Source of the DNA: Prevotellaceae bacterium
GTDB lineage: Bacteria; Bacteroidota; Bacteroidia; Bacteroidales; Bacteroidaceae
Direction: 5' to 3'
Length of the DNA: 64,000 nucleotides
Assembly (NCBI GenBank): GCA_029218445.1
Contig: JAQXRI010000148.1
Location: 1-64,000, forward strand
Shown here: positions 7,333 to 17,100 of the stretch, in pieces
Layout: the number at the start of each line of letters is the position of its first letter
Position numbering within the stretch: position 1 is the stretch's first letter
Notes under the pieces: generated by a model
Databases searched by the model: none
Told to the model about the DNA's origin: nothing
Seen by the model: the letters and a program-made list of their open reading frames with translations, nothing else
Position numbers and translations under genes: made by a program

Positions 7333-9780
7333 CTACAACTTCTTCGGCGAATAAATGGCGTTCCACCACGACGAGTCGCCTTTGAGGTAGCGGTCAAACC
7401 ATGCTACCATGGTGTTAATCCAGCGCGTGCGCTTGGTGGGGTCCATGATGCCGTGGTTTTCACCCTCAACCTCTACAAAGGCCGTTGGCACGCCAAGCAG
7501 GCGGAGGGCAGTGTACATCTGAATGCTCTCGCCTACAGGCACGTTGGTGTCGGCTGTGCCGTGGGTGAACAGGATGGGCTTCTTTATCTTGTGGGCATTG
7601 AACAGCGGCGAACGATCGACGAAGAGGTCCTTGCGCGTCCAGGGATAGCTGTTGGCCGCCGACGTCTCGCTGTACGAATAGCCCCAGTAGCCCTCGCCCC
7701 AATAGCTGCTGTGGTCGCTGATGCCGGCGTGGGAGATGGCGCAGGCAAAGGGGTGGTTGTCCTTGGTCAGCATGTATTGGCTCATGAAACCGCCGTAGGA
7801 GGCCGAGACGCAGCCGATGTGGTCGGCGTCACACTGTGGCACGTCGGCGCAGAACTGGCGTGTGGCGTCGATAATGTCCTGTGCCACACCCTCGCCCATG
7901 GTGTTGACATGGCGCGAAGCCCACTCCTGGCCAAAGCCCGAAGCACCCGAGGGGTTGACCGTGAAGACGATGTAGCCCAGCGAGTTCCAGTAGTGTACGG
8001 GATAGTGGGTGCCGTTGCCGAAGCGTCGCGACGTGGGCGAGCAACCGCCGTAGTAGTGAACGATGACGGGATATTTCTTGTCGGGCTGGAAGTCGGCGGG
8101 CAGGTTGTAGAATCCTGTCACGCGGTAGCCACGCGAGGTCATAAAGCTCCATGGCTTTACTTCGCCTAACTTCAGGTGTTCATACATCTGCTTGTTGGGT
8201 GCATACACAAGCGATGCCTTGGCGTTTTTCGCCGGCGAGGTGATGTTGTAAACCTCGTAGGGCACGCACATCGACGAGCCGTGGACCATGATGTTGCCGC
8301 CGCGCGATGCAATGCTGAGTCCGCTGAGCACCTCAAGCGGCTGTGCCACCATGGTTGAGCGCAGCGTGGTTGGATTGACGCGGTAGAGGCTCACGCTGTC
8401 GCCGTTTTGCGCCGTGTAGTACAAGCACTTGTCGGCCATCGAGTATTCCACCTTCTCTATGCTCGTGGCGTCGTCGGCCGTGAGCGGCGTAACCTTCAGC
8501 GTAGGCGTGTGCATGAGGTAGAGGTGATAGTCGTACATGCTCGGCGTGCGTCCCTCGGGCACTCGCTTGCCAATGCCGCCGAAGGCCTCGGTGCTGGCCA
8601 CAAAGGCCACATAGTCGGCGCTGCCTGCATAGAGCGCATTGCCCACAAAGCCGTCCTTGTCCACGAGCATGCGCTTCTGCATGGTTTCGAGGTCGAGGTC
8701 GTAGTAGGTGTGGCGCGTGGTGGGACGCTGCAGCAGCGAGTCGGTTGACACGCTGAACAGCAAGTGTCGGCCGTCGGGGCTTATGTCGCTCAGGCCCACG
8801 GAGTTGTAGGTGTAGGTGAGCGGCTGTACGAGTCCGGTGGCAAAGTCGAGGCGGGCTATCGAGTAGCGTGTGCGCCAGCCGGGCTGTCGGTCGTCGGGAT
8901 GCACTATTTCAAACACTCCCATCTCCTTCCTTGGCCCTTCCAGCGGCTTCATGATGATGGCGAAGGTCTCGGTGGGCGAAATGGAGTAGTAGTCGGCGGT
9001 GAGGTCATCGACCAGCACCTTGGTGGCTCCCGTGGCAGGATCGACGGTCACGAGCCGCTTCTTGCCGTCCTGCTCTTGTGTGAAGTAGTAGCGGTCGGAA
9101 GTGGGCATCCACGATAGTTGCCCCGTAACCAACTGGCTGTTGCCCGTCTTGAGGTCAATCAGCCGCATCTCGCGCTGCGTCTTGTTGGTGGCGTCTATCC
9201 AGCTGCTGCCCACGAATGCCCATCGTCCTGACGGCGACAGCGACACGCCCGACGTTACCTTTGTGGCGAACACGTCGGCCAGTGTGGTGCGCCTGAGTCC
9301 GTCGGCCACCTGCGTCACGGCGTCGGTCGAGAGGCTCAGGTCGATGCCGGTGCTGTCGGCCATAAACTTGAGGCTGATGGTGTGGTAGCCCGGCTGCAGG
9401 GTGAGCGCTCCGGGCTGTTCGCGTCCGTCGGCATACACCTTGTAGTTTTTCGAGCCTTTCACGTTCAGCTTCACTCCGGTGAGATACTTGTGTGCGTCAA
9501 CGTCGAATCGCACGAGGTGCATCATGGCCGTGTCGAGCTTCAGCTCCGCGAGCTGCCGTAGCGGTTGGCCGTCGGTGAGCTGTAGCGACAGTGGTGTGGC
9601 CACGAGCGACTGTGGCGAATAGCGTTGTTGAGCGTTGTTTACGCTGTCGAGCAGCAGTGGCTGCTGTACTTTGAATGGCCCTGCGTGGCGCACCTGCTGC
9701 ACCACCGTGTCGGCCGCACATGCCGCCGTGGCCATGGCCATGGGCAGTGCAATGGGCAATAATGTCTTGATAATGTTCAT
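7333..9780 (-). CDS. S9-family prolyl oligopeptidase (dipeptidyl peptidase IV-like), exported
   Basis: 815 residues. An N-terminal signal peptide (MNIIKTLLPIALPMAMATAA, then CAAD) predicts periplasmic export. The middle is a DPP4-type beta-propeller. The C-terminal alpha/beta hydrolase carries the Ser-Asp-His triad: Ser in GCVSASYGGF near 660, Asp in HGTADTNVP near 740, His in GENHGI near 775. Such enzymes remove dipeptides from peptides and are important in protein-degrading Bacteroidales. The start lies two bases from the stop of the upstream glycosyltransferase gene, so the two are co-transcribed although functionally unrelated on their face. Confidence 0.93.
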   Translation of the reverse strand: MNIIKTLLPIALPMAMATAACAADTVVQQVRHAGPFKVQQPLLLDSVNNAQQRYSPQSLVATPLSLQLTDGQPLRQLAELKLDTAMMHLVRFDVDAHKYLTGVKLNVKGSKNYKVYADGREQPGALTLQPGYHTISLKFMADSTGIDLSLSTDAVTQVADGLRRTTLADVFATKVTSGVSLSPSGRWAFVGSSWIDATNKTQREMRLIDLKTGNSQLVTGQLSWMPTSDRYYFTQEQDGKKRLVTVDPATGATKVLVDDLTADYYSISPTETFAIIMKPLEGPRKEMGVFEIVHPDDRQPGWRTRYSIARLDFATGLVQPLTYTYNSVGLSDISPDGRHLLFSVSTDSLLQRPTTRHTYYDLDLETMQKRMLVDKDGFVGNALYAGSADYVAFVASTEAFGGIGKRVPEGRTPSMYDYHLYLMHTPTLKVTPLTADDATSIEKVEYSMADKCLYYTAQNGDSVSLYRVNPTTLRSTMVAQPLEVLSGLSIASRGGNIMVHGSSMCVPYEVYNITSPAKNAKASLVYAPNKQMYEHLKLGEVKPWSFMTSRGYRVTGFYNLPADFQPDKKYPVIVHYYGGCSPTSRRFGNGTHYPVHYWNSLGYIVFTVNPSGASGFGQEWASRHVNTMGEGVAQDIIDATRQFCADVPQCDADHIGCVSASYGGFMSQYMLTKDNHPFACAISHAGISDHSSYWGEGYWGYSYSETSAANSYPWTRKDLFVDRSPLFNAHKIKKPILFTHGTADTNVPVGESIQMYTALRLLGVPTAFVEVEGENHGIMDPTKRTRWINTMVAWFDRYLKGDSSWWNAIYSPKKL

Positions 9781-9782
9781 CG

Positions 9783-10793
9783 TTATGTTATTATGTTTAA
9801 TTTCCCTTTCCCCACAATGGGCAGCGTCATGAGCAGTAGGTTGCGTCCGACGGTGGTCTTAATCATCTTTGCAAACATGAGGTAGCGTCGCGAGTAGGCC
9901 TTCTCGGGCAGGGGGAAGAGGCCTTCGCGCTCCAAGGAGGCTATGCGCTCTTCGAGCAGATGCTTCGACCGCGTCAGGATGATGATGCTGCGCAAGTAGT
10001 CCATCGTCAGCTGCGCCACACGCCGCTGCATGGCCTGCCGCTCCTTGTGGGGCAAGGTGTCGGCACGGCGGTAAAGGCGCTTGATGATGGTCTCGGTGTC
10101 GTCGAGCCGCTTCAGCTTCCACCGCTTGTCGGCGCGCTTGGCGTCGGGCTGGCGGCGATGGCAGAAGTAGGCGGGCACGTCGAGCTTATACAGCTGCTCG
10201 CAGCGCAGCAGTAGCAGCGACGTAAACTCTTCGTCCTCGTGCATGAGATGGTCGGAAAAGCGCAGGTTGTGCAGCACGTCGCGGCGGAAGATGTAGCCGC
10301 AGGCCTTGCCGCTGACGTTGTTCGAGCGCATGAACTCGGCTCCCGTCATGGCCTTCCGGTCAACCATGCCCCCCACCCTCTCGTCCACCTCGCGGTTGGT
10401 GATGGCAAACATCACCATGTCGGGGTTGTTGTAGCGCACCACGTCGAGGCAGTGCTCGTAGTAGAACTTCACAAGCGAGCCGTCGGCATCGACAAACTGC
10501 AGAAACTCGCCCTTGGCCATGGTTATGCCAAGGTTGCGCGCCGAGCTTAGTCCGCCTTCGGGCTTGCGCACATACACGATGCTGTCGGCCATGTCCATAA
10601 GGTCGTTCATGGGGCAGAGGTCTGAACCGTCGTCAACCACAATCACCTCCCTGTCGGCACTGCTCAGCGAGAGCGAGAGTATGCTTTCGAGGCACCGCCT
10701 GAGCACGAGGGCATCGTGGTTGTGGCAGGCCACCACAAACGTCACTAAAGGGCCTTTGCGGCCGTTGGGTTGTATGGAGTCAGTTGTTGTCAT
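9783..10793 (-). CDS. Glycosyltransferase family 2
   Basis: 336 residues with a GT-A fold at 15-230: TFVVACHNHDALVLRRCLES, EVIVVDDGSD, EGGLSSARNLGI and the metal-binding DxD-like VDADGSL, then HEDEEF as the likely catalytic acidic pair. No membrane segments. The C-terminal 100 residues are helical and basic. It transfers a sugar from a nucleotide donor, acceptor unknown. It is transcribed away from the Wzx-like flippase gene with 123 bases between the two starts, so both likely serve the same surface glycan. Confidence 0.9.
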   Translation of the reverse strand: MTTTDSIQPNGRKGPLVTFVVACHNHDALVLRRCLESILSLSLSSADREVIVVDDGSDLCPMNDLMDMADSIVYVRKPEGGLSSARNLGITMAKGEFLQFVDADGSLVKFYYEHCLDVVRYNNPDMVMFAITNREVDERVGGMVDRKAMTGAEFMRSNNVSGKACGYIFRRDVLHNLRFSDHLMHEDEEFTSLLLLRCEQLYKLDVPAYFCHRRQPDAKRADKRWKLKRLDDTETIIKRLYRRADTLPHKERQAMQRRVAQLTMDYLRSIIILTRSKHLLEERIASLEREGLFPLPEKAYSRRYLMFAKMIKTTVGRNLLLMTLPIVGKGKLNIIT

Positions 10794-10916
10794 TCTTCGT
10801 TCATTGTTGTTTTGCGATGCAAATTTACACTTTTTTTCCGACTACACCATCATCACGGCCACTTTTTCTTCCCTATATATATAATAAAAGGTGAAAAACA
10901 GCGTTTTTATCGATGT

Positions 10917-12371
10917 ATGACACATGCAACGCCACAGTCAGACAGCTACAGGCACGTGCTGAAATACACGAGCATGTTTGGCAGCGTGCAAGGCCTCAAC
11001 ATCCTGATAGGCCTTGTGCGCAACAAAGCCGTGGCCGTGCTGCTGGGCCCGATGGGCATGGGACTGGTGTCGCTGCTCATCACGTCGATGAACTTCATAG
11101 TGCAGGCCACGAGCCTCGGCGTGTCTTTCAGTGCCGTGCGCCACATAGCCGAACTGCATGACAAGGGCGACCGCCGCGCCCTGGAAGCCTACATAGGCGT
11201 GGTGAGGCAGTGGTCGGTGGTGGCGGCGCTGCTGGGCATGGTGGTGTGCGTGGCGGTGGGTCCTCTGCTCAACGCCCTCTCGTTTTCGTGGGGCGACCAC
11301 ACCCTCCACTTCATGCTGCTGGCGCCGGCTGTGGCCATGACGGCCATCGGCGGCGGCGAGATGGCCATACTCAAGGGCACCAAGCGGCTCAGGCAGATAG
11401 CCACCACGCAGATAGTGGCCTCGGCGGCGTCGCTCGTGGTGACGGTACCCCTCTACTACTTCTTCAACCAGAAGGCCATCGTGCCCACCATAACGCTCAT
11501 GGCCTTGGCCACCCTTGCCCCCGCCATGGCGGCATCCACCAGCCACTACCCCTACCGCCTCAGGCTCAGCCGCCGCTCGCTGGCGGGCAGCCGCCCCATG
11601 CTGCGCTTAGGCATAGCCTTTACGGTGGCGGCGGCCTTCGGCAGCGGCAGCGACATGCTCACGCGCGCCCTGCTCAACAAGGTGGCCGACCTCGACACCG
11701 TAGGCCTGTTCAACGCCGCCTACGTGATAACCATAACCTATGCGGGCATGGTGTTCTCGTCGATGGACAGCGACTACTATCCGCGCCTGTCGGCCGTAAA
11801 CCACGACAACCGCCACGTGAGCGACATGGTAAACCGGCAGATGGAGGTGTCGGTGCTGCTCGTGGCCCCGCTGCTGGCCGCGCTCATCACGCTTCTGCCC
11901 GTCATTCTGCCCCTGCTGTTCAGCCAAGCCTTTACGCCCATAGCCACCATGGCGCAGACCACCACGCTGGCCATGCTCATCAAGGCCATGTCGCTGCCCA
12001 TAGCCTACATCAACCTGGCCAAGGGCCAGTGGAAGCCCTACCTCGCCTTTGAGGCGGCCTACGCCATAGCCTTCGTGGCCGCCGTGCCGCTGTGCTTCAT
12101 GGGCTGGGGACTGACGGGAGCCGGATGGGCCATAGTGGCCGTCCACGCCATCGAGCTATTGGCACTGGCCGCCTACTGCCACTCGCGCCACGGCCTGCGC
12201 ATGGAGCCCAACACGCTGAAAGCCATTGGCGCAGCCGCCCCGCTGCTGATTGCCGCCTACGCCTCGGCCATGACCACTCAGGGAGTGGCCTACTGGTGCT
12301 TGGGAGCCACGCTGTCGGCCATGCTGTCGGCCTACTCGCTCTGCCGCCTCCGCCGTATGCGTAAAGCGTAA
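10917..12371 (+). CDS. Wzx-type lipid-linked oligosaccharide flippase
   Basis: 484 residues with about 12-14 hydrophobic segments along its length, matching the polysaccharide transporter/MATE-like flippase superfamily (O-antigen translocase). The N-terminal family signature LNILIGLVRNKAVAVLLGP is clear. It would move undecaprenyl-linked glycan units across the inner membrane. The frame is open from 10770, but ATG 10917 is preferred because the upstream stretch lies in the divergent intergenic region and the first membrane helix begins soon after. A terminator follows. It is very GC-rich compared with the methyltransferase cassette. Confidence 0.88.
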   Translation: MTHATPQSDSYRHVLKYTSMFGSVQGLNILIGLVRNKAVAVLLGPMGMGLVSLLITSMNFIVQATSLGVSFSAVRHIAELHDKGDRRALEAYIGVVRQWSVVAALLGMVVCVAVGPLLNALSFSWGDHTLHFMLLAPAVAMTAIGGGEMAILKGTKRLRQIATTQIVASAASLVVTVPLYYFFNQKAIVPTITLMALATLAPAMAASTSHYPYRLRLSRRSLAGSRPMLRLGIAFTVAAAFGSGSDMLTRALLNKVADLDTVGLFNAAYVITITYAGMVFSSMDSDYYPRLSAVNHDNRHVSDMVNRQMEVSVLLVAPLLAALITLLPVILPLLFSQAFTPIATMAQTTTLAMLIKAMSLPIAYINLAKGQWKPYLAFEAAYAIAFVAAVPLCFMGWGLTGAGWAIVAVHAIELLALAAYCHSRHGLRMEPNTLKAIGAAAPLLIAAYASAMTTQGVAYWCLGATLSAMLSAYSLCRLRRMRKA

Positions 12372-12389
12372 ACCTTTACGTGTATTTTT
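12360..12389 (+). terminator. Terminator after the flippase gene
   Basis: CGTAAAG at 12360-12366 pairs with CTTTACG at 12374-12380 over a seven-base loop, followed by a T-rich tail. The left arm overlaps the last codons and stop of the flippase gene. Confidence 0.7.
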
Positions 12390-12403
12390 CATGGCAAAAG
12401 TAA

Positions 12404-12433
12404 TTGGCGTATCAGTTTTTTTGTGTACTTTTG
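12404..12433 (+). promoter_or_regulatory. Promoter of tagaturonate reductase
   Basis: TTG at 12404-12406 and TACTTTTG at 12426-12433, 19 bases apart, match the Bacteroidetes -33/-7 consensus. The predicted transcription start near 12438 excludes the upstream in-frame start at 12404 and supports ATG 12473. Confidence 0.8.
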
Positions 12434-12472
12434 CAGCGTAAAAAACAGAAACCTATTAAAACATTAAAGTAT

Positions 12473-13912
12473 ATGAAACCATTAAACAAAGTGTTTGCTC
12501 CAAAGAGCGTCATGCCTGAAAAGGTCATTCAGTTTGGCGAAGGCAACTTCCTCCGCGCATTCGTTGATTGGATAATCTGGAACATGGACCAGAAGACCGA
12601 CTTCAACGGTTCAGTAGTAGTAGTACAGCCTATAGAGAAAGGCATGGTCGAGTGGCTCAACGCCCAGGACTGCCTCTACCACGTGAACCTGCAGGGCCGC
12701 GAAAACGGCAAGCCCGTGAACACACTGGAGCGCATCGACGTGATAAGCCGCGCACTCAACCCATATACCCAGCACGCCGCCTTCATGGCCCTGGCCGACC
12801 AGCCCGAGATACGCTTCGTCATCTCCAACACCACCGAAGCCGGCATAGCCTTCGACCCCGCCTGCAAGCTCGACGACGCCCCCGCCTCGTCATATCCCGG
12901 CAAGCTGGTTCAGCTGCTCTACCGCCGCTGGCAGACCTTCAACGGCGACCCCACCAAGGGCCTCATCATCTTCCCCTGCGAGCTGATATTCCTTAACGGC
13001 CACGTGCTGAAGGACTGCATCAACAAGTACATCGAGCTGTGGCAGCTGCCAAAGGAGTTCAAGGAGTGGTTTGACAACAGCTGCGGCGTATATGCCACAC
13101 TCGTTGACCGCATCGTGCCGGGATTCCCACGCAAGGAGATAGCACAGATACAGGAGAAGATAAGCTACCGCGACAACCTTGTGGTACAGGCCGAGACCTT
13201 CCACCTCTGGGTGATAGAGGCACCAAAGGAAGTGGCAAAGGAATTTCCTGCCGACAAGGCCGGGCTGCACGTACTCTTCGTGCCGTCGGAGGAGCCTTAC
13301 CACAAGCGCAAGGTTACGCTGCTCAACGGCCCTCACACAGTGCTCTCGCCAGTGGCATTCCTCAGCGGCGTGAACATCGTGCGCGACGCATGCAACCACG
13401 AGGTAATATCGAAATACATACACAAGGTGCAGTTTGAAGAACTGATGCAGACACTCGACCTGCCCATGGAAGAGCTGGAGAAGTTTGCAAGCGACGTGCT
13501 GGAGCGATTCGACAACCCATACGTTGACCACCAGGTGACGAGCATCATGCTCAACTCCTTCCCGAAGTTCTGCGCCCGCGACCTGCCAGGCGTGAAGACC
13601 TACCTTGAGCGCAAGGGCGAGCTGCCCAAGGGCCTCGTGTTTGGCCTTGCAGCCATCATAACCTACTACAAGGGCGGCAAGCGCGACGACGGTACCGAAA
13701 TCGTGCCAAACGACGCTCAGGACATAATGGACCTGCTGAAGGAGCTTTGGGCTACAGGCGACACTCAGAAGGTGGCCGAAGGCGTGCTTGGCGCAACATC
13801 CATCTGGGGCGAGGACCTCAACAAGATTGAGGGTCTGTGCTCGATGGTGAAGCTCTATCTCGACGCCATACAGTCGAAGGGCATGCTTGAGGCTGTAAAG
13901 ACCATCCTCTAA
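12473..13912 (+). CDS. uxaB: Tagaturonate reductase (altronate oxidoreductase)
   Basis: 479 residues. The family belongs to the mannitol/altronate dehydrogenases: an N-terminal NAD-binding domain opens with VIQFGEGNFLRAFVDW, and the C-terminal catalytic domain includes KVTLLNGPHTVLSP. It reduces D-tagaturonate to D-altronate in galacturonate breakdown in the cytoplasm. The next enzymes of the route, altronate dehydratase, KDG kinase and KDPG aldolase, are encoded at 37.8-42.5 kb, so the pathway is split in this window. It is a single-gene transcription unit with its own promoter. Uronate isomerase (uxaC) is not in view. Confidence 0.93.
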   Translation: MKPLNKVFAPKSVMPEKVIQFGEGNFLRAFVDWIIWNMDQKTDFNGSVVVVQPIEKGMVEWLNAQDCLYHVNLQGRENGKPVNTLERIDVISRALNPYTQHAAFMALADQPEIRFVISNTTEAGIAFDPACKLDDAPASSYPGKLVQLLYRRWQTFNGDPTKGLIIFPCELIFLNGHVLKDCINKYIELWQLPKEFKEWFDNSCGVYATLVDRIVPGFPRKEIAQIQEKISYRDNLVVQAETFHLWVIEAPKEVAKEFPADKAGLHVLFVPSEEPYHKRKVTLLNGPHTVLSPVAFLSGVNIVRDACNHEVISKYIHKVQFEELMQTLDLPMEELEKFASDVLERFDNPYVDHQVTSIMLNSFPKFCARDLPGVKTYLERKGELPKGLVFGLAAIITYYKGGKRDDGTEIVPNDAQDIMDLLKELWATGDTQKVAEGVLGATSIWGEDLNKIEGLCSMVKLYLDAIQSKGMLEAVKTIL

Positions 13913-13930
13913 GCCCGGGGCAAAACAATC

Positions 13931-14017
13931 TTAACGTTAATTCGACGAAATCAAACTATCAGTATAACCGCCGGCCCTACAATCGGCAGTTTAGGCAATT
14001 CGTCGAAATCACGTTAT
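13931..14017 (-). repeat. Dispersed element of about 86 bases, copy 2 (inverted)
   Basis: Reverse-strand counterpart of 5125-5209, sharing TAACGTGATTTCG, CGAATTG, GCCGATTGTAGGG, GATTTC and TAACGTTAA blocks in the same order. It lies 18 bases after the uxaB stop and before its terminator. It has no ORF. Confidence 0.75.
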
Positions 14018-14070
14018 ATTACAAGGAAACGATTCTCTAAGGCAAATCTTGATCACACTTACATAACCGC

Positions 14071-14119
14071 GGCCGCAGACCCTCAACGCAAACGGGGCAT
14101 CTGCGGCCCCTTTTTTTTT
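14071..14119 (+). terminator. Strong terminator downstream of uxaB
   Basis: GGCCGCAGA at 14071-14079 pairs perfectly with TCTGCGGCC at 14100-14108; a nine-base T run follows at 14111-14119. It lies 159 bases from the uxaB stop, with the dispersed repeat in between, as if that repeat had been inserted between gene and terminator. Confidence 0.8.
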
Positions 14120-14133
14120 CGTTGGCCGAAAAG

Positions 14134-14161
14134 GTTAACAAGTTAACGAGTTAACGGTTAC
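14134..14161 (+). repeat. GTTAAC octamer repeat
   Basis: Units gttaacaa, gttaacga, gttaacg and a degenerate fourth unit in tandem, ending 17 bases beyond the stop of the minus-strand helicase gene. Same repeat family as at 5609, 19913, 22293 and 38546. Confidence 0.8.
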
Positions 14162-14177
14162 TTTCACCCTAAACTCC

Positions 14178-17100
14178 TTAAATTACCTCCTCAATAAGCC
14201 TGCGAAACACGGGGTCGAGACGCAGGAGGGGGGCGTGGCCTACGAGCACGAGATTCTCGCGGGCACGAGTCATGGCTACATTCAGCTTGGGGTCGATCAG
14301 CACGCCATCCTCCATGAAGTCGTTGCCAGTGAGGAAATCGAGCTGATAGCGGTGCTGAACGGTGAAGCCATAGATGACCACGTCGCGCTGACTGCCCTGA
14401 TAACGCTCGACGGTGTCGATGGTGATGTCGTGCAGAGAAGCCACGCCGTAGCGGTCGATGGCATTGCGCACGGTGGCTATCTGATTGCGGTAAGGCACGA
14501 TGACGCCAAGCGACGACTGGGGCGAAAAGCCGTCGGCGCGACTGCTGTAAACGGCCATGGCCATGCGGGCAATGATGTCGGCCTCGACGGTGTTGACCTT
14601 GTCGGAAGGCGACGACTCAGGACGAGGGGCGTCGATGAAAGCCACACGACGAGTGAGCAGCAGGCGAACGAAATCGTCGGCCACGGCCGACGACGGCGAA
14701 GGCAGAGGGCGCAGCTGATGGTCGAGCGGCACGGGCTGAAGCCTGCCCGAATAGAAGGCACGGCTGGGAAAAGAGGCAATGTCGCGGTGCATGCGGCCCT
14801 GGCGGGTGAGCATGTAAACCACCTGGGGCGACGACGCATGGCGGCGCAGCAGACGCTGGAACAGCGAGTGACGGCAGTCGGTGATGTCGAGCGAGGTGAG
14901 CAGAGGGTCGGCAATGACGGTGTCGGAGGCCGACTGCAGCACCACGGCAGGCAGCTGCTTGTGGTCGCCAATGAGCACAAAGCGGCCTATCGACTCAAGG
15001 CCGTCGTCGCGGCAAACGGCCGACAGGATGCCCACGATGTGTGGTTCGAGTATCTGCGACGCCTCATCGACAATGGCCAGCGAGAAGTGGCGCATGGAGA
15101 GCAGCTCGGGATGGGCGTTGACGGTAGATACGGTGGCACACACCACACGGCTGCCCTTTATCAACTGTACTATCTCGTCGAGACGGCCGCAAGCGCCGGC
15201 CTTCTCGTCGAGCATGAAGCGGCGGTAGTCGGGGTCGCAGGCCATGCGGTTGCCGATGCGCAGGAAGTCGATGCCAGCCTCGACGAGCTTGCTGCACATC
15301 TCATCGACGGCACGGTTGGTGTATGACAGCAGCAGCACCGACGACGACTCGCGGCTAAGCTCCTCGCGCAGAATGTTGAGCATGGCAAACGAGGTCTTGC
15401 CCGTGCCGGGAGGCCCTATGACGAGAAACATGTCACTGGCCTGCATGGCACGCCCTACCAGCTCGTTGAACGGGCCGTAGTCGGCACTGAGCTGAACAGC
15501 AGGGCCAATGTTGGGGCTGCGCTGCGAAAGCAGCAGGCTGCGGCGGGCGGGCGGTGCCGACAGCATGGTGCAAATGGCACTGAACAAGCCCGACGACGAC
15601 TCGCCCACCCCATGCTCTACGGCCCACAGGCAGTGGTGGGAGTGGAGAAACACGTTGGTGTGGGTCTGCGGGTCGTGGAGGCCAAGGCTAAGGCCGCTGA
15701 GGCCGATGTCGGCAATGGTGGCCCTGAACACCATGGTGCGGCGTGCGTCGGGCTGCGCCTTTTCGGGATAGGGATAGACTATCACCATGTCGCCCACGCG
15801 GAAGTTTGACGTGTCGGCGTCGAAGGCCTTGTCTGTCGGAAACAGCAGCCTGATGGACTCCACCGCCCCTCGACTGTCGAGGCAGAAGCTGTCGGTGTCC
15901 AAGCTCAGGCCATAGTATATGTTGCCAGCCTCGGCCTTCTCGGCGGCGTTGAGCAGCCAGAGCTGCGCCAGGCCGTTGTCGTCGCGATCGACGCTGCCCG
16001 TGCGCGCCAGCAACGACTCGCGCTGCACGAAGGTCATGAACCTCGTGAAATAAGCCTTCTCGGCAGGCGGCGCATTGTGGATGGGGGCGAGCAGGAGGTC
16101 GAGCTGCGGGCGTATGTAGCGGTCGAAAAACGACTTTGCCGCGCCCGTCACGGCAAGGCTGTCGGGAGAGAGCGAGGCATAGACGGTGAAGCCGCCGTTG
16201 GCAAGATAGTATTCGGTCCAGGCTATCTGGTTGCGCACCATGATGGCCTGCTGCAACAGTTCGGGAGCCGAACCGAGCTGCAGGAGGCTGCGCTCGTAGC
16301 GCGAATAGAGCAGGAAGGAGAACATGCGCGAGTAAGGCTGGTTGAAGCTATAGTGCAGCACGGCCATGTAGAGCAGCAGCTGGACGTAGTGCTTGGTCTT
16401 CTGCCGGGGCTGTTCACCCGGACGCTCGCCATAGCCATACACGCCCTTGCCCGCCTTCTGCTCTACCAGCACGCGGAAGTCGAGCTGCAGCATGTCCATG
16501 CGTCCCTGCAGCCCAAGCATCTCGCACACAAACGACGGCTCGAGCATTACCTCGTGGGGGTCGAAGCCGCTCACCTCGCCGGGCATCACCTCGTCCACCA
16601 TGCGCCGTATGTGGCGCAGCTGCTCCTGAGCCTTGGTGTGGAAGTCGGGGCCGAGGGCGTCGGCGCAGTCGGCCATCGAGAGGGCGTTATCGCGGCAGAA
16701 GCGCAGTATGCTGTCGGCATAATCTACCGTGCGGTGGTGGATGGCATCGTCGAGCATCATGCCCGCAAAATTACCGAGCACGGTGTGGACGGTGTTGAGC
16801 GGCGGCTTCACCTTATTAAATAAGAAGAGGCGCGCGTCGGTGGCACAGTCGTCAAAGCAGGCGGCCACCGAGGTGATATTGACCAAGAGGTCGGGATGCA
16901 GAATGATGTGTTCGGCGCGCAGCTGTCCGTCGCTTTCCGAGGGAAGGACGAGATTGAGCTGACAGCCGGCAGAGGCCAGCCGCAGCAGATACTTCTGACA
17001 CTCGCTGCACACCACGCTGTAGTGCTCGCCCGAGGCCTGGACCACCACGTAGATGGCATCGGTGCCAACGCGCTCGACCACCACACGCATTTTCTTGGCC

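Noticed and set aside
10770-10916. Upstream extension of the flippase gene
   Set aside because: The 49 extra codons overlap the divergent glycosyltransferase start, and the family N-terminus fits ATG 10917.
16077-16823. Plus-strand frames inside the helicase-nuclease gene, such as this one and 14235-15326
   Set aside because: Shadow frames of a GC-rich gene with His/Glu/Val-rich composition and no promoter.
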